From Cercis canadensis (taxonomy: Eukaryota; Streptophyta; Magnoliopsida; Fabales; Fabaceae), in the NCBI GenBank assembly GCA_003255065.1, contig QAOA01000562.1, positions 64,000-127,999 of the forward strand: DNA of 64,000 nt, given 5' to 3'. The notes beneath the pieces were generated by a model, which saw nothing but the letters and a program-made list of their open reading frames with translations, searched no databases and was not told the origin of the DNA. A program made the translations under genes and the position numbers. Numbering within the stretch: the stretch's first letter is position 1; every line of letters starts with the position of its first letter. Positions 1 through 9,700 of this stretch are shown one piece after another.

Positions 1-590
1 AAATGGTTTGAGTGAAAATGGGAAGGGTGGGAGGGAGTATTTATAGTAGGGAACCAAAACGGAAGGAGAAGTGGTCAGATATGGAAAATTTTGACCGCCA
101 AATTCAATAGACTTGGCTCCTTGGCTGACCCCTTCCCTATTTAATAACTTTCAACTTCAACGTCAATATGCGACACGGTATAACCAATTAACCATAGAGC
201 TTGGTTTACTTACAAGAACAAATTTTACGACGAGATCAACATGATAGATCAATCATAATTTTTTATGCTTAAACGTAGTTTTTTACTTAATTTTTTTTAA
301 AAAAATTATCATTTTTTTTATTACACGAATTTAGTTTTCCTATTTTAAAAATTGCTGAAGATTTGGTCCCTCCCTTCCCCTAGATAGTCGTCTAAAATAT
401 TTTTTTAATTAGCTAAATTGAAAATTAGTTTTTTCATGTGTCAATTAATTAATGGTAAAGAAGTTTGACATGTCAGCAAAATAATTTTCATATCATTAAG
501 AGGACTTAATTGAACTAATTTTGAAATGAAATATACCAAATTCATTTCAAATTAAATTAGTGCAATTAAGTGTTTCGTTGGGACCAAAGA
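1..590 (-). promoter_or_regulatory. Promoter region of an At4g22030-like copy lying off the left edge
   Basis: This block is nearly identical to the upstream regions of the minus-strand copies at 2491-3759 (matching 3849-4440) and 11451-12740 (matching 12832-13430). It contains the same TATA box (TATAAATA on the minus strand, 38-45), the same AACCAAAACGGAAGGAG motif and the same TTGGCTGACCCCTTCC block (about 110-150). By analogy the start codon of the missing gene lies roughly 90 bases beyond the left edge. Similarity stops sharply near 582. Confidence 0.8.
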
Positions 591-734
591 CTTCAATAAT
601 GTAGTATTCAATCTTAATTTCATCAATATGGCACTTTTGAAACTAATTCCACAACAACAACAGTTTTTTATTTTTTAATATTTTCTTGTTCTCTTGAGAA
701 AGAGTGACACCATTTCATATGCTGACACTAAAGA

Positions 735-797
735 GGAGTGACATCATTTCATATGATGACACTAAAAGAGTGTCATCATATAAAATGACGTCACTCC
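735..797. repeat. 29-bp near-perfect inverted repeat (hairpin)
   Basis: Arm 735-763 and arm 769-797 are reverse complements with two mismatches, separated by a 5-base loop (764-768). A degenerate third copy of the arm lies at 702-730, and a more distant one near 829-859. The block looks like the core of a small foldback element or MITE. I could not define its outer ends. Confidence 0.75.
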
Positions 798-931
798 ATT
801 AGTTATTATTCTTTTATGTATACACGGTTCAGTGTCTCGATATTTGAAATGTCGACACTCTTTATTATTCTTTTTGATGTTAAGTTATTGCCAATTTTCC
901 CTAAAGATGATTCTTTGTTATTCATTTTGGT

Positions 932-1241
932 CTTAGAGATGAGAAATTTCATCATGTGGGGCATGACCATTATTACATGAATGCTGCGGTCTTGGACGGG
1001 AAATTAATTCTGCATTATTTGTAATTATGACGAGAAATATTTTGAGGTTTGGGTGATGATGGAACAGGGGGTAGACAAATCTTGGGTCAAGTTGTTTTCT
1101 ATTGTGAAAGACGACGAGCCTGAGCTTTTAACATTGACGCCTTTTGCATATTCAAAGAACAGGGACAAGGTTCTTTTGAAGCACAATTTTGATAAGCTTG
1201 CGTGGTATGATGTGGAGACCAAAGGTTTGATTGGGAGTTAA
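932..1241 (+). pseudogene. F-box protein remnant, FBA (F-box associated) domain, C-terminal half
   Basis: Two plus-strand frames together read as an F-box-associated domain. Frame one (932-1007) begins LRDEKFHHVGHDHYYMNAAV and continues to VLDGKLILHY, then meets a stop. A frameshift near 1015-1020 moves the reading to CNYDEKYFEVWVMMEQG, SWVKLFSIV, LAYSK-like FAYSKNRDKVLL and WYDVETKG. These are hallmarks of the C-terminal FBA half of plant CPR1/CPR30-type F-box proteins, where the phrase order gene-product, calyx-like 'VWVM', 'PFAYSKNGDKVL' and 'WYDLETK' is typical. The last residues are encoded by the flanking MITE. No F-box and no N-terminal half are present here, so the gene is dead. A fragment of the complementary half lies at 14068-14178. 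Confidence 0.6.
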
Positions 1242-1695
1242 AATTAGGGAAAAATGAGAGGAAAGGAAAAGAGGAAATGTGTCCATCCTCTTACTTAGGA
1301 GTTCAAGATTAAAAAAAATAAAGAAAATCAATGGATAATTTCAAACCTCCCACATTCTTTTTTTGTCTTTACTTTTGTGTTCCTCTAATTTGGGAGGTTT
1401 GGAGAGGAAAGAAGAGTAGTTTACTCTTATACCTCTATTTATTTCTTCAAATTCTTTTTCAAACACTTTTTAGATAACATTATTAAATTTTATATTAAAT
1501 ATATTTACTTTATAAATAAAAGATAAATTTGTAAAATTATAAACTTTTAGTTATTTCTTTTTTTTTTTTCTTTCATTTTGTTTATTTTAATCATTCGAAT
1601 AAATGAGAGAAAAACCTCCCTTTTTCTTTCCTTTCTTTCCCTCTCTTTCCTCTCCTCTCCTTTCCCCTCACTTTAAACTCCCAAATAGAGCCCAA
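1225..1695. mobile_element. Probable MITE with TTTGGGAGTTTAAA-type ends
   Basis: The left end (about 1228-1270: TTGGGAGTTAAAATTAGGG then GA-rich) is matched in inverted orientation by the right end (about 1640-1693: CT-rich, then CACTTTAAACTCCCAAATAGAGCCC). The interior is AT-rich with no reading frame. The element interrupts the F-box remnant. A target-site duplication is not clear, so the exact ends are approximate. Confidence 0.5.
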
Positions 1696-1709
1696 GTCTT
1701 TTGAGAAAC

Positions 1710-2203
1710 TTAAATTCCGTCGTGCTCCAACCTCATTTGCTGTGGTAATATGCCACACAAGTCTGGTTTGTCCAAAGGTTGGTGGTGGAAGGAAGCAGAA
1801 TAGTCATGAGCAAAACAACACAAAGAAACGGTAAATGTGTAATGATTTTGATCATTACATAGTATGACTAGCAATTTGTTTGGGCGCTCTATATGTTCAA
1901 CTAGTTTAATCTTCATCACTTCTTGCATATGTCTTTTAACCATGTCATATTGCTTATAGAGTTGTAGTTTAATTAATGTTGATTTCCTCTTGAAGATTTG
2001 GTGATAAATGTCTTGTAATTCAGCACACGGTGGAGGGTGATAATTTGACAAGAGGGAAGTCGAGGTACATGAATTGCTGTTGGATTGAATACGATTGGAA
2101 TTTTAGTTTTACTTTGGTAATACTTCCATCTCTGCATGTAAATGTAATGGTGAGTTTCTGTAACTCATCGAATTCATGGACAGCGTTAATATTAGCCAAT
2201 TTT
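1710..2203 (-). pseudogene. Frameshifted coding-like remnant downstream of copy 2491-3759, function unknown
   Basis: The minus strand is open from about 2203 (ANINAVHEFDELQKLTITF, then CRDGSITKVKLKF) until a frame change near 2050. It then stays open to 1710 (CAELQDIYHQIFKRKSTLIK, VKRHMQEVMKIKLVEHIERP). Neither piece has an ATG at its 5' end: a TAA lies two codons before the first, and the second opens at TTG. I do not recognise the family. The first part is repeated at 7913-8122 next to the following gene copy, so it was part of the duplicated unit. It could also be chance openness in 3' flanking DNA. Confidence 0.3.
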
Positions 2204-2490
2204 TAATACTCCTTTTTCTCATGATTTAGATAATAAGATTTAGAGATTACTACATTGAAGTTGGCGGAAGAAATGCTAGGTTAAAGTGAAGTGAAATAGA
2301 GGTATTCATTGGTTGGGAAAGTCGCTGATTTTCATAGACTTTGTTTCAATTGCTAACGTATGTGATACGGGGTCAATTACACCAATGAAGATTTTTATAC
2401 AGATTTGATCTAGAACTAATTTTTTCTATTATATGTCAGAAGACTATACATAAAGAATAAAAGAATGTGTTTGTCAAAAAAGACAATATC

Positions 2491-3759
2491 TTAGAAGAGC
2501 TTGCTGGCGAATTCATCCATGGCAATTCCTTCCATACGATATGAATCTGATTTTGTAGCAAGCTCTCTGAGTTGCGATAAGCTTCTTCCCAACTTCATAG
2601 CCAACTTCATTTCAAACAGCTTCCCATCTTCTCTTATCTCCAAATCTTGCTCTTCTAACGTTGATCCTATTTCAGTCTCTAACAGCTGAAAGAAGCCAGC
2701 ACAGTTTCTGTACATTTCAAACACCTGGCCTACTTGTCCACCATGCTCAAAAGCATTAATCGCCGCAGCCAATGACCCTGCCATGACTGGCACTATTGCT
2801 GTCAATGGCCCATTGCCCAAAAATGCAGATCCTGCTGCTGCAATGCCAGTGAGTAAAGGGCCTGCAATGGCCAAAGTCTTGTTAATCTTCAGTGCCAAGT
2901 TACCTAGCCTCTCATAGTCCTCAATATCTTTGCTCTTTACCACTTCAACAACTTCCCTTAATTCCATTTCTAGCTCTTCATTCCATCCATTTCCCTTCTC
3001 CATTTTCTTGTTCTGTAACTTATTTTTTCTCTGGAACTGAGTGGCAGGCCACCAAACCGCTGGCTCAAATTTTGCAGGGAATTTATCAAGCATTGCTCCC
3101 AATAGGGGAAGTGGGTGAGCTTTGTCAAGCGCCAAAACCTTCGCCATTGCATCCTTAACATCTTCCTCTGTAGGATCACGAAGGGCGATTAAAGTTTTGA
3201 TTTGGGTTCCAAGCTGCTTGAACAATCTTGTCGCATTTCGTTGTTCTTCAGCAAGCTGGGAAGGCTGGATTTTGTTCATGATGACCAACATTCCAGTGGC
3301 TGCAGTAAATAAAAGACCAGATGATAATTTGAGAGCGAAAAGAGGTGCACCGGCATCAGTCGCGGCGGCGACACCAGCCATGGTGGAAGCAGTGAGAGTA
3401 ATCATATTGATAGAGTTTAAAAGAAGGGTGTTCCAATTGTTACGTTGCTCCCCAATGTTTTTGTGCATTTCAACTCTGTCAGCTACGGCCTCTAAGATAG
3501 CATAGAGTTGTGTAATGGCCTTAGAACTCTTGTTGGAATTGCATAAATCATCACATGTTTGTGTTGTAATGGCATTCTTTTCTAATGGGATTCTGTTATC
3601 TGTGGATCTGTTCAATTGCTCAACCTTCACCTTTCTTGTGGGTAATTTTGGAACTGAGAAAGGGACTTTTGGAAGGTTAGGGACATGGATGGCGGCATTG
3701 ACTCTCATCAAGGAAGAAGAAGAAGAAGAAAGTAGAGTTGTGATTTGAAAGGAAGCCAT
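2491..3759 (-). CDS. Probable F-box protein At4g22030-like (copy B)
   Basis: Intronless, 422 residues, starting at MASFQITTLL with a Ser-rich N-terminus that resembles a plastid transit peptide. The family is commonly annotated as 'probable F-box protein At4g22030', but no LPxxLxxEIL-type F-box is visible. Two hydrophobic stretches stand out: residues about 112-162 and 293-335, the second very rich in Gly and Ala. Conserved blocks are NKIQPSQLAEEQRNATRLF (162-180), EPAVWWP (232-238), EHGGQVGQVFEMYRNCAGFF (338-357) and the C-terminal EFASKLF. The product may be a membrane or organelle protein rather than an SCF substrate receptor, but that is inference. A TATA box lies about 130 bases upstream. 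Copies at 8414-9700 and 11451-12740 are very similar. Confidence 0.85.
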   Translation of the reverse strand: MASFQITTLLSSSSSSLMRVNAAIHVPNLPKVPFSVPKLPTRKVKVEQLNRSTDNRIPLEKNAITTQTCDDLCNSNKSSKAITQLYAILEAVADRVEMHKNIGEQRNNWNTLLLNSINMITLTASTMAGVAAATDAGAPLFALKLSSGLLFTAATGMLVIMNKIQPSQLAEEQRNATRLFKQLGTQIKTLIALRDPTEEDVKDAMAKVLALDKAHPLPLLGAMLDKFPAKFEPAVWWPATQFQRKNKLQNKKMEKGNGWNEELEMELREVVEVVKSKDIEDYERLGNLALKINKTLAIAGPLLTGIAAAGSAFLGNGPLTAIVPVMAGSLAAAINAFEHGGQVGQVFEMYRNCAGFFQLLETEIGSTLEEQDLEIREDGKLFEMKLAMKLGRSLSQLRELATKSDSYRMEGIAMDEFASKLF

Positions 3760-3885
3760 ATATATATGGGATTAAATTGAAAGGTTTTCTTTTCTGTGAT
3801 ACGGTATCTGTTTTCTGCTGTTGATTTGTGGGAAGAGAGGAAAATCAGAAATGGTTTGAGTGAAAATGGGAAGGGTGGGAGGGAG

Positions 3886-3893
3886 TATTTATA
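3886..3893 (-). promoter_or_regulatory. TATA box of copy B
   Basis: Minus strand reads CTATAAATAC, about 127 bases upstream of the ATG at 3759. It is identical in context to the boxes at 38-45 and 12868-12875. Confidence 0.65.
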
Positions 3894-3957
3894 GTAGGGA
3901 ACCAAAACGGAAGGAGAAGTGGTCAGATATGGAAAATTTTGACCGCCAAATTCAATA

Positions 3958-3990
3958 GACTTGGCTCCTTGGCTGACCCCTTCCCTATTT
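3958..3990 (-). promoter_or_regulatory. Conserved upstream block of the At4g22030-like copies
   Basis: On the plus strand this reads GACTTGGCTCCTTGGCTGAC followed by CCCTTCCCTAT. Equivalent blocks occur at 110-150, 9903-9934, 12948-12972 and, diverged, 15171-15201 upstream of the wrecked copy. It includes TGACC cores (W-box-like), and a TTTGACC lies about 25 bases away. Retention in diverged promoters suggests a functional cis element, but the binding factor is unknown. Confidence 0.5.
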
Positions 3991-4607
3991 AATAACTTTC
4001 AACTTCAACGTCAATATGCGACACGGTATAACCAATTAACCATAGAGCTTGGTTTACTTACAAGAACAAATTTTACGACGAGATCAACACGATAGATCAA
4101 TCATAATTTTTATGCTTAAACGTAGTTTTCTACTTCATTTTTTTTTTTTTAAATTTACCCTTCTTTTTTTATTACACGAATTTAGTTCTCCTATTTTAAA
4201 AATTGCTGAAGATTTGGTCCCTCACTTCCCTTAGATAGTCGTCTAAAATATTTTTTTAATTAGATAAAGTGAAAATTGGTTTTTTCATGTGTCAATTAAT
4301 TAATGGTAAAGAAGTTTGACATGTCAGCAAAATAATTTTCATATCATTAAGAGGACTTAATTGAACTAATTTTGAAATGAAATAGACCAAATTCATTTCA
4401 AATTAAATTAGTACTGCAATCAAGTGTTTCGTTGATATGTTAAACATTTTTACCATTGAGTGATTTTAGCTATTTTTGCTGTATTTCAACCAAATATATA
4501 AGGCAGTTGTTCATGGCAAAAAAAAAAAAAGAAAAATTCTCTCTCTCTTGTATTTTGTGTAGGCAATGTTTGGCTTTGGGACCTGTTCATTGTGGTTGAG
4601 GCGGTTT

Positions 4608-7600
4608 AGGGGCTATTTGCTTTCGGAAATGTTTTTTTATTTCTATTTTTAGTTTTTATTTCTTGAAATACATTTTCATTTTCAGTTTTTAAATTTTAAG
4701 AAACATGTTTAGTTTGTAAGGCTGAAAACTGTTTTTAAAAAATGAAAACATATTTGGTATGAAAATTATGAAAATATATTTGGTTAATATATTTTCTATT
4801 CATTTTTTGTCTATGTTCAATAAGGTTTCAGATAATTTATCTCCATATATATATATATATAGTTTATTAAATTTGATTTCTATGTGCTCTGAACTCAAGT
4901 AAGGAACATAATGAAATCTTCAGTAATGTCTGGCTTTAGATAAAAATGAGCAGATAAATTGATTAGCTATAAGGAGTAGCCATTTAAAATTTTATGAAGG
5001 AGCAGAAAATAAAAACCAATCTCAAAAGCATTGACAAGAGAATGCAAGAAAATTTGATAAGCATGTCTGCGACTGCATAATGCAAGTCGAAGACCGAACA
5101 CTCAAATTGACTTCTAGCAAACATTTCCAATTCATATTCTTATAATCTTAACTGCAAAATCTATAATGTGCATATTCTATCCAAAATCTTAACTAATTGC
5201 AAGAATGGTGAGTATGCAATTGTGGGATAGAAATTAAGAATTCATTTATCAGTAAAAAAATAATATTACAAAATATTCTCATAGTATTCACAAATATTTG
5301 GATAACAGTAAATATGCCTTTTACAATTTTCTAGCCAAAAGGCATCAAAACTCTCATGAATCATGTTTAAATCTAAAAAGAACAAATTATTTAACTCGGA
5401 TAATTAAAAGTGAAAAGATAGAAAGAGATACAAGTTCCATTCCCTCAGACCTCAACCCTATGCTTCTTGAACTAGTTGAGACTTTCACTTCTAGCATTGC
5501 CAGAGGCACCTTTATGAGATTCACATTGTGAATGTATCACATTTTGCAGAACCAAGGAGAAGCAGCGAGACTCAATATCGATTATCTCACTCTTGTAACA
5601 ATAATTGTCTCCTCCCTTTTACTTATTACAAGCAAGAAAAAATCAATTGAATGTATAAGTGTACAAACTCCACAAGTATTTCATCATATTTCACGAAAAA
5701 TCAATTGTATGGGTTGTCAAGCGAATGCAAGCTGCATGTATAGCATATCAGAAAATATTTAATATATCTACTGTGACTCAAGGACTTGAGAAGTTTATAT
5801 GCTGCCTTTAAGGGTTAATTTTAATGAAAAAAGATTCAGAGAAGAGAGCGACTAACGGACGCACTCACTACATCTGCAGAGGCACCAGCTATTAATTAGA
5901 CTATTAGTACTTAGAGTAATTGGTTAAACCCATATCAGATAATGACATTCATGAAATATGCACAGAATTTTTTGCATAGAAGGTAAAAAATAAAATTAAA
6001 AATGATATTTGAGTAAGAAAAGAAAAATAGGTGGTTTCAACGTACAAATTAAGTAGTTAAGTATTGATCAGTTCCAGAATTGGCATTGGCTGCCTCAAGG
6101 GTGGAGACAATCATACAAGCAAAACTCTGCAAGTCGAAATATTTTACACACCTGAAATCCAACTGGTGGATTAGGGCCTTGTCCAACTTTAATATCCTTG
6201 TATTGCAAACCTGACTCAGGAGTTACCATAGGCACCTTCATTGCATAATTCACATAGCATCAGTCAATAACTACAGAAATTAAAATGTAAGTAAAGGAAA
6301 AGTCATTCTCTTACCACAGTTTCTGATAATCAAACTCAAAAGTTCTTAAAAATGTTCAGCTTAGAAAATAAATTCCACAATATTGGCTAATTTTTTCCAC
6401 AGATAACAGATTGTTAATTGAATGACACACATATATCACGTGCCACAACTTGAAACTGATTCAATATCTCTCAAAGCATGAGATCTCTATAAGAATTCAT
6501 TAAAAGTATGGTCAAAAGACATACCATGGAGCTGCTGTAAAATCTAACTAAGGATTGCTTCTTATTCATGTTAGAGCAATATATTTTGTTTTCTAGGAAG
6601 ATTATGGGTATAGGTTAGACAGTGTACCAGTACATTAATTCTTATAAAATTCAACAAGAGAGCAAAGCATTATAAGATTCAAAACTCTACCAGTAAGTCT
6701 ATATCATTTTCATCCAATGACAGATAAAATTGTTAGGGAAACCTGGGGTCACAAAACTTTAAAATGAAGTGACAGCATATGATGATTTGCACTAGAGAGG
6801 CAGCAATTTGTAAAGAAACTTGCTACAAGAAAAGAACTAGGCAGAAGTTTCCAACATATATAATCTTGAATATCCACGCCAATGGTGCTATTTAAGGAAC
6901 CCCTTTAGTCAAACCTTGTTTTTCTTTTGTTGAGCGGGGGGTTGCCAATATCAAATCGAGAGTTGAGTAAATTTAATGTACTTAGAATATCTTCTGCAAG
7001 ACAATGGGGTTTCAAGTATCCAAAACTCAATTGATAAAAATATTCTTCGCAAGTAACTGAGTTTTAAGAAACTAGCTGCCTAACATTAGTTGATGAAGGC
7101 AATGCAACCACCTGGAATGTCAATGCATTCTTAACAGCATACAGTAATCAATCACCAGTAGCATTTTAACTTAGAAAAACAAAGAAACGTCACAGAGAAG
7201 GGTACTAAGAAATCTCACCATACATTTTCAAGCTCTTTCTCACAAGTGTTATCACATAGTCTTGGCTTTTGCTCTGGGGCCAGCTCAATTTGTTTTCTAG
7301 TGATGGCAAGAATCCGCGAAAGAGATGGGAATTCAAAGAAGAATAGTAAGTAGAGTTGGGTGGGATTGAGTGAAAACGAGAGATGCAACGAAGAGTGGAA
7401 CTAGAGAGGAGGAGATCCACCTCCAATTACTCGGATGCCTTAACTAACTGTTGAGCTGATGAGCGTCAGGAGTTCAGTAGCTGCTAGCATGCTTGGGATT
7501 GAGTTACTGGAAGAGAAGAGGATTGATGCAATTACTGAGATTGGTTTATTAGGATTTATATCATGGACGCTTGAGAGTTGAGACTCCGAAAGCTAACCCA

Positions 7601-7913
7601 AGAAAGTCTCTATCGTGGACAAAGGGAAGAAACCCATTTTCATTATAATTACAAGATTGCCACCGCCTTTTCAATTGTTTTCATTATAATTTCAAAATTG
7701 TCATTGTGTTTTCACTTTTTTATTTCATGTTTTCAAAACTTTGAGAAGAAAACACTAAAAACAAATTTTTTCTGTTTTTAGATTTAGGCTCAATTTAAGA
7801 AATATTTTCATCAAAACATTTTTATTAAACTCAACCAAACACATTTTCAAGCTCATTTTCTCTTTTCATTGAAAATGGAAACAAGAAATGACCAAAATAA
7901 ACATGCCCTTACT
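4608..7913. mobile_element. 3.3 kb segment with hAT-like ends, unique between duplicated blocks
   Basis: Left of 4607 the sequence matches the promoter unit of copy 11451-12740 (up to 13948). Right of 7913 it matches the 3' flank of copy 2491-3759 (from 1993). The unique segment in between begins GGGGCTATTTGCTTT and ends, read inverted, AAGGGCATGTTTATTTT. Both resemble the GGGCCTGTTTGTTT ends of plant hAT-like elements, also seen at 41770-42694. No matching 8-bp target duplication was found (CGGTTTAG versus TTACTCAA). There is no transposase frame. The interior carries FKBP-like exon fragments (6152-7426), so it may be a gene-capturing element or a rearranged hAT pair. Confidence 0.45.
6152..7426 (-). 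pseudogene. Fragment of an FKBP-type peptidyl-prolyl isomerase gene (plastid type)
   Basis: Exon-like piece 6235-6152 (84 bases, phase 0 at both ends, AG before and GT after) encodes VPMVTPESGLQYKDIKVGQG then PNPPVGFQ, the start of a chloroplast-lumen FKBP domain. A plausible first exon lies at 7426-7219 (MEVDLLLSSSTLRCISRFHS, then Ser/Pro-rich residues, ending KSLKMY before GGTGAG) and looks like a plastid transit peptide. I found no exons for the rest of the FKBP domain (the usual FDSS and VIKGLDEG motifs) within 4608-6151, and no good link between the two pieces. It is therefore most likely a captured or truncated gene fragment. Assignment of the two pieces to one parent gene is inference. 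Confidence 0.5.
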
Positions 7914-8122
7914 CAAGATTTGGTGATGAATGTCTTGTAATTCAGCACACGGTGGAGGGTGCTAATTTGACAAGAGGAAAGATCGAGGTACATGAATTGC
8001 TGTTGGATTGAATACGATTGGATTTTTAGTTTTACTTTGGTAATACTTCCATCTCTGCATGTAAATGTAATGGTGAGTTTCTGTAACTCATCGAATTCAT
8101 GGACAGCGTTAATATTAGCCAA
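7913..8122 (-). pseudogene. Coding-like remnant, duplicate of 1993-2203
   Basis: Minus strand reads ANINAVHEFDELQKLTITF and continues CRDGSITKVKLKI before stopping. It matches the remnant next to copy 2491-3759 and is cut at 7913 by the end of the 4608-7913 segment. It has no ATG and a stop just upstream. Function unknown. Confidence 0.3.
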
Positions 8123-8413
8123 TTTTTAATACTCCTTTTTCTCAAGATTTAGATAATAGGATTTAGAGATTACTACATTGAAGTTGGCGGAAGAAATGCT
8201 AGGTTAAATTGAAGTGAAATAGAGGTATTCATTGGTTGGGAAAGTCGCTGATTTTCATAGACTTTGTTTCAATTGCTAACGTATGTGATACGGGGTCAAT
8301 TACACCAATGAAGATTTTTATACAGATTTGATCTAGAACTAATTTTTTCTATTATATGTCAGAAGACTATACATAAAGAATAAAAGAATGTGTTTGTCAA
8401 AAAAGACAATATC

Positions 8414-9700
8414 TTAGAAGAGCTTGCTGGCGAATTCATCCATGGCAATTTTTTCCATACGATATGAATCTGATTTTGTAGCAAGCTCTCTGAGTTGCGA
8501 CAAGCTTCTTCCCAACTTCATAGCCACCTTCATTTCAAACAGCTCCCCATTTTCTCTTATCTCCAAATCTTGCTCTTCTAATGTTGATTCAATTGAAGTC
8601 TCTAAGAGCTGAAAGAAGCCAGCACAGTTTCTGTACATTTCAAACACCTGGCCTACTTGTCCACCATGCTCAAAAGCATTAATCGCCGCAGCCAATGACC
8701 CTGCCATGACTGGCACTATTGCTGCCAATGGCCCATTGCCCAAAAATGCAGATCCTGCTGCTGCAATGCCAGTGAGTAATGGACCCGCTATGGCCAAAGT
8801 CTTGTTAATCTTCAGTGCCAAGTTACCTAGCCTCTCATAGTCCTCAATATCTTTGCTCTTTACCACTTCAATAACTTCCCTTAGTTCCATTTCTAGTTCT
8901 TCACTCCATCCATTTCCCTTCTCCATTTTTTGGTTCTGGAGCTTTCTTCCCTGTGATTTATTTTTCCTCTGGAACTGAGTTGCAGGCCACCAAACAGCAG
9001 GCTCAAATTTTGCTGGGAATTTTTCAAGCATTACTCCCAGCAAGGGAAGTGGGTATGCTTTATCAAGTGCCAAAACCTTCTCCATTGCATCCTTGACATC
9101 TTTCTCAGTTGGATCACGAAGAGTAATCATGGTTTTGATTTGGGTCTGAAGCTGTTTAAACAATCTTGTGGCATTTCGTTGTTCCTCAGCAAGTTGTGAG
9201 GGTTGGATTTTGTTCATGATGACCAACAACCCAGTGGCCGCAGTAAATAAAAGGCCAGATGATACTTTCAAGGCCAAAAGCGGTGCACCTTCATCACTAA
9301 TGGTGGCAACACCAGCCATGGTAGAAGCCGTGAGAGTAATCATATTGATGGAGTTTAACAGAAGGGTGTTCCAATTATTTCGTTGCTCGGCGACGTTGTT
9401 GTGCATTTCAATTCTGTCAGCTATGGATTCTAAGATAGCATAGAGTTGAGTTGTGGACTTAGAAACCTTGGGGTTGTATAAAACTTCATATATTTGTGTG
9501 GTAATGGCATTGTTTTCTAATGGGATTGAATCTGTGGCTGTAGCTCTGTTCAATTCCTGTACCAATTTTCTTTTTGGTATTTTTGGAACTGAGAAAGGGA
9601 CTTTTGGAAGGTTAGGGACATGGATAGCGGCATTGACTCTGTTTAAAGAAGAAGAAGAAGAAGAAAGTAGAGCTGAGGTGTGTAACTGTAAGGAAGCCAT
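8414..9700 (-). CDS. Probable F-box protein At4g22030-like (copy C)
   Basis: Intronless, 428 residues (MASLQLHTSALLSSSSSSL). Same layout as copy B: Ser-rich N-terminus, hydrophobic pair in the first half, WWPATQFQRKNK, a Gly/Ala-rich hydrophobic segment, EHGGQVGQVFEMYRNCAGFF and EFASKLF at the end. It differs from B by ATISDEGAPLLALKVSS, QTQIKTMITLRDPTEKDV and an extra SQGRK before LQNQKMEKGNGW. Its 3' flank (7913-8413) is almost the same as B's (1993-2490), while its promoter is diverged (own TATA at 9811-9820). Copy 11451-12740 shares the middle of this gene nearly base for base. Confidence 0.85.
   Translation of the reverse strand: MASLQLHTSALLSSSSSSLNRVNAAIHVPNLPKVPFSVPKIPKRKLVQELNRATATDSIPLENNAITTQIYEVLYNPKVSKSTTQLYAILESIADRIEMHNNVAEQRNNWNTLLLNSINMITLTASTMAGVATISDEGAPLLALKVSSGLLFTAATGLLVIMNKIQPSQLAEEQRNATRLFKQLQTQIKTMITLRDPTEKDVKDAMEKVLALDKAYPLPLLGVMLEKFPAKFEPAVWWPATQFQRKNKSQGRKLQNQKMEKGNGWSEELEMELREVIEVVKSKDIEDYERLGNLALKINKTLAIAGPLLTGIAAAGSAFLGNGPLAAIVPVMAGSLAAAINAFEHGGQVGQVFEMYRNCAGFFQLLETSIESTLEEQDLEIRENGELFEMKVAMKLGRSLSQLRELATKSDSYRMEKIAMDEFASKLF

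Noticed and set aside
7205-7426. Complete small gene of 73 codons
   Set aside because: The frame runs across a good donor site (TATG/GTGAG), so it reads better as a first exon of a split gene than as a complete protein.
8424-8612. Plus-strand frames repeated opposite each At4g22030-like copy
   Set aside because: They are antisense to the conserved C-terminal coding region and recur only because the genes are duplicates.
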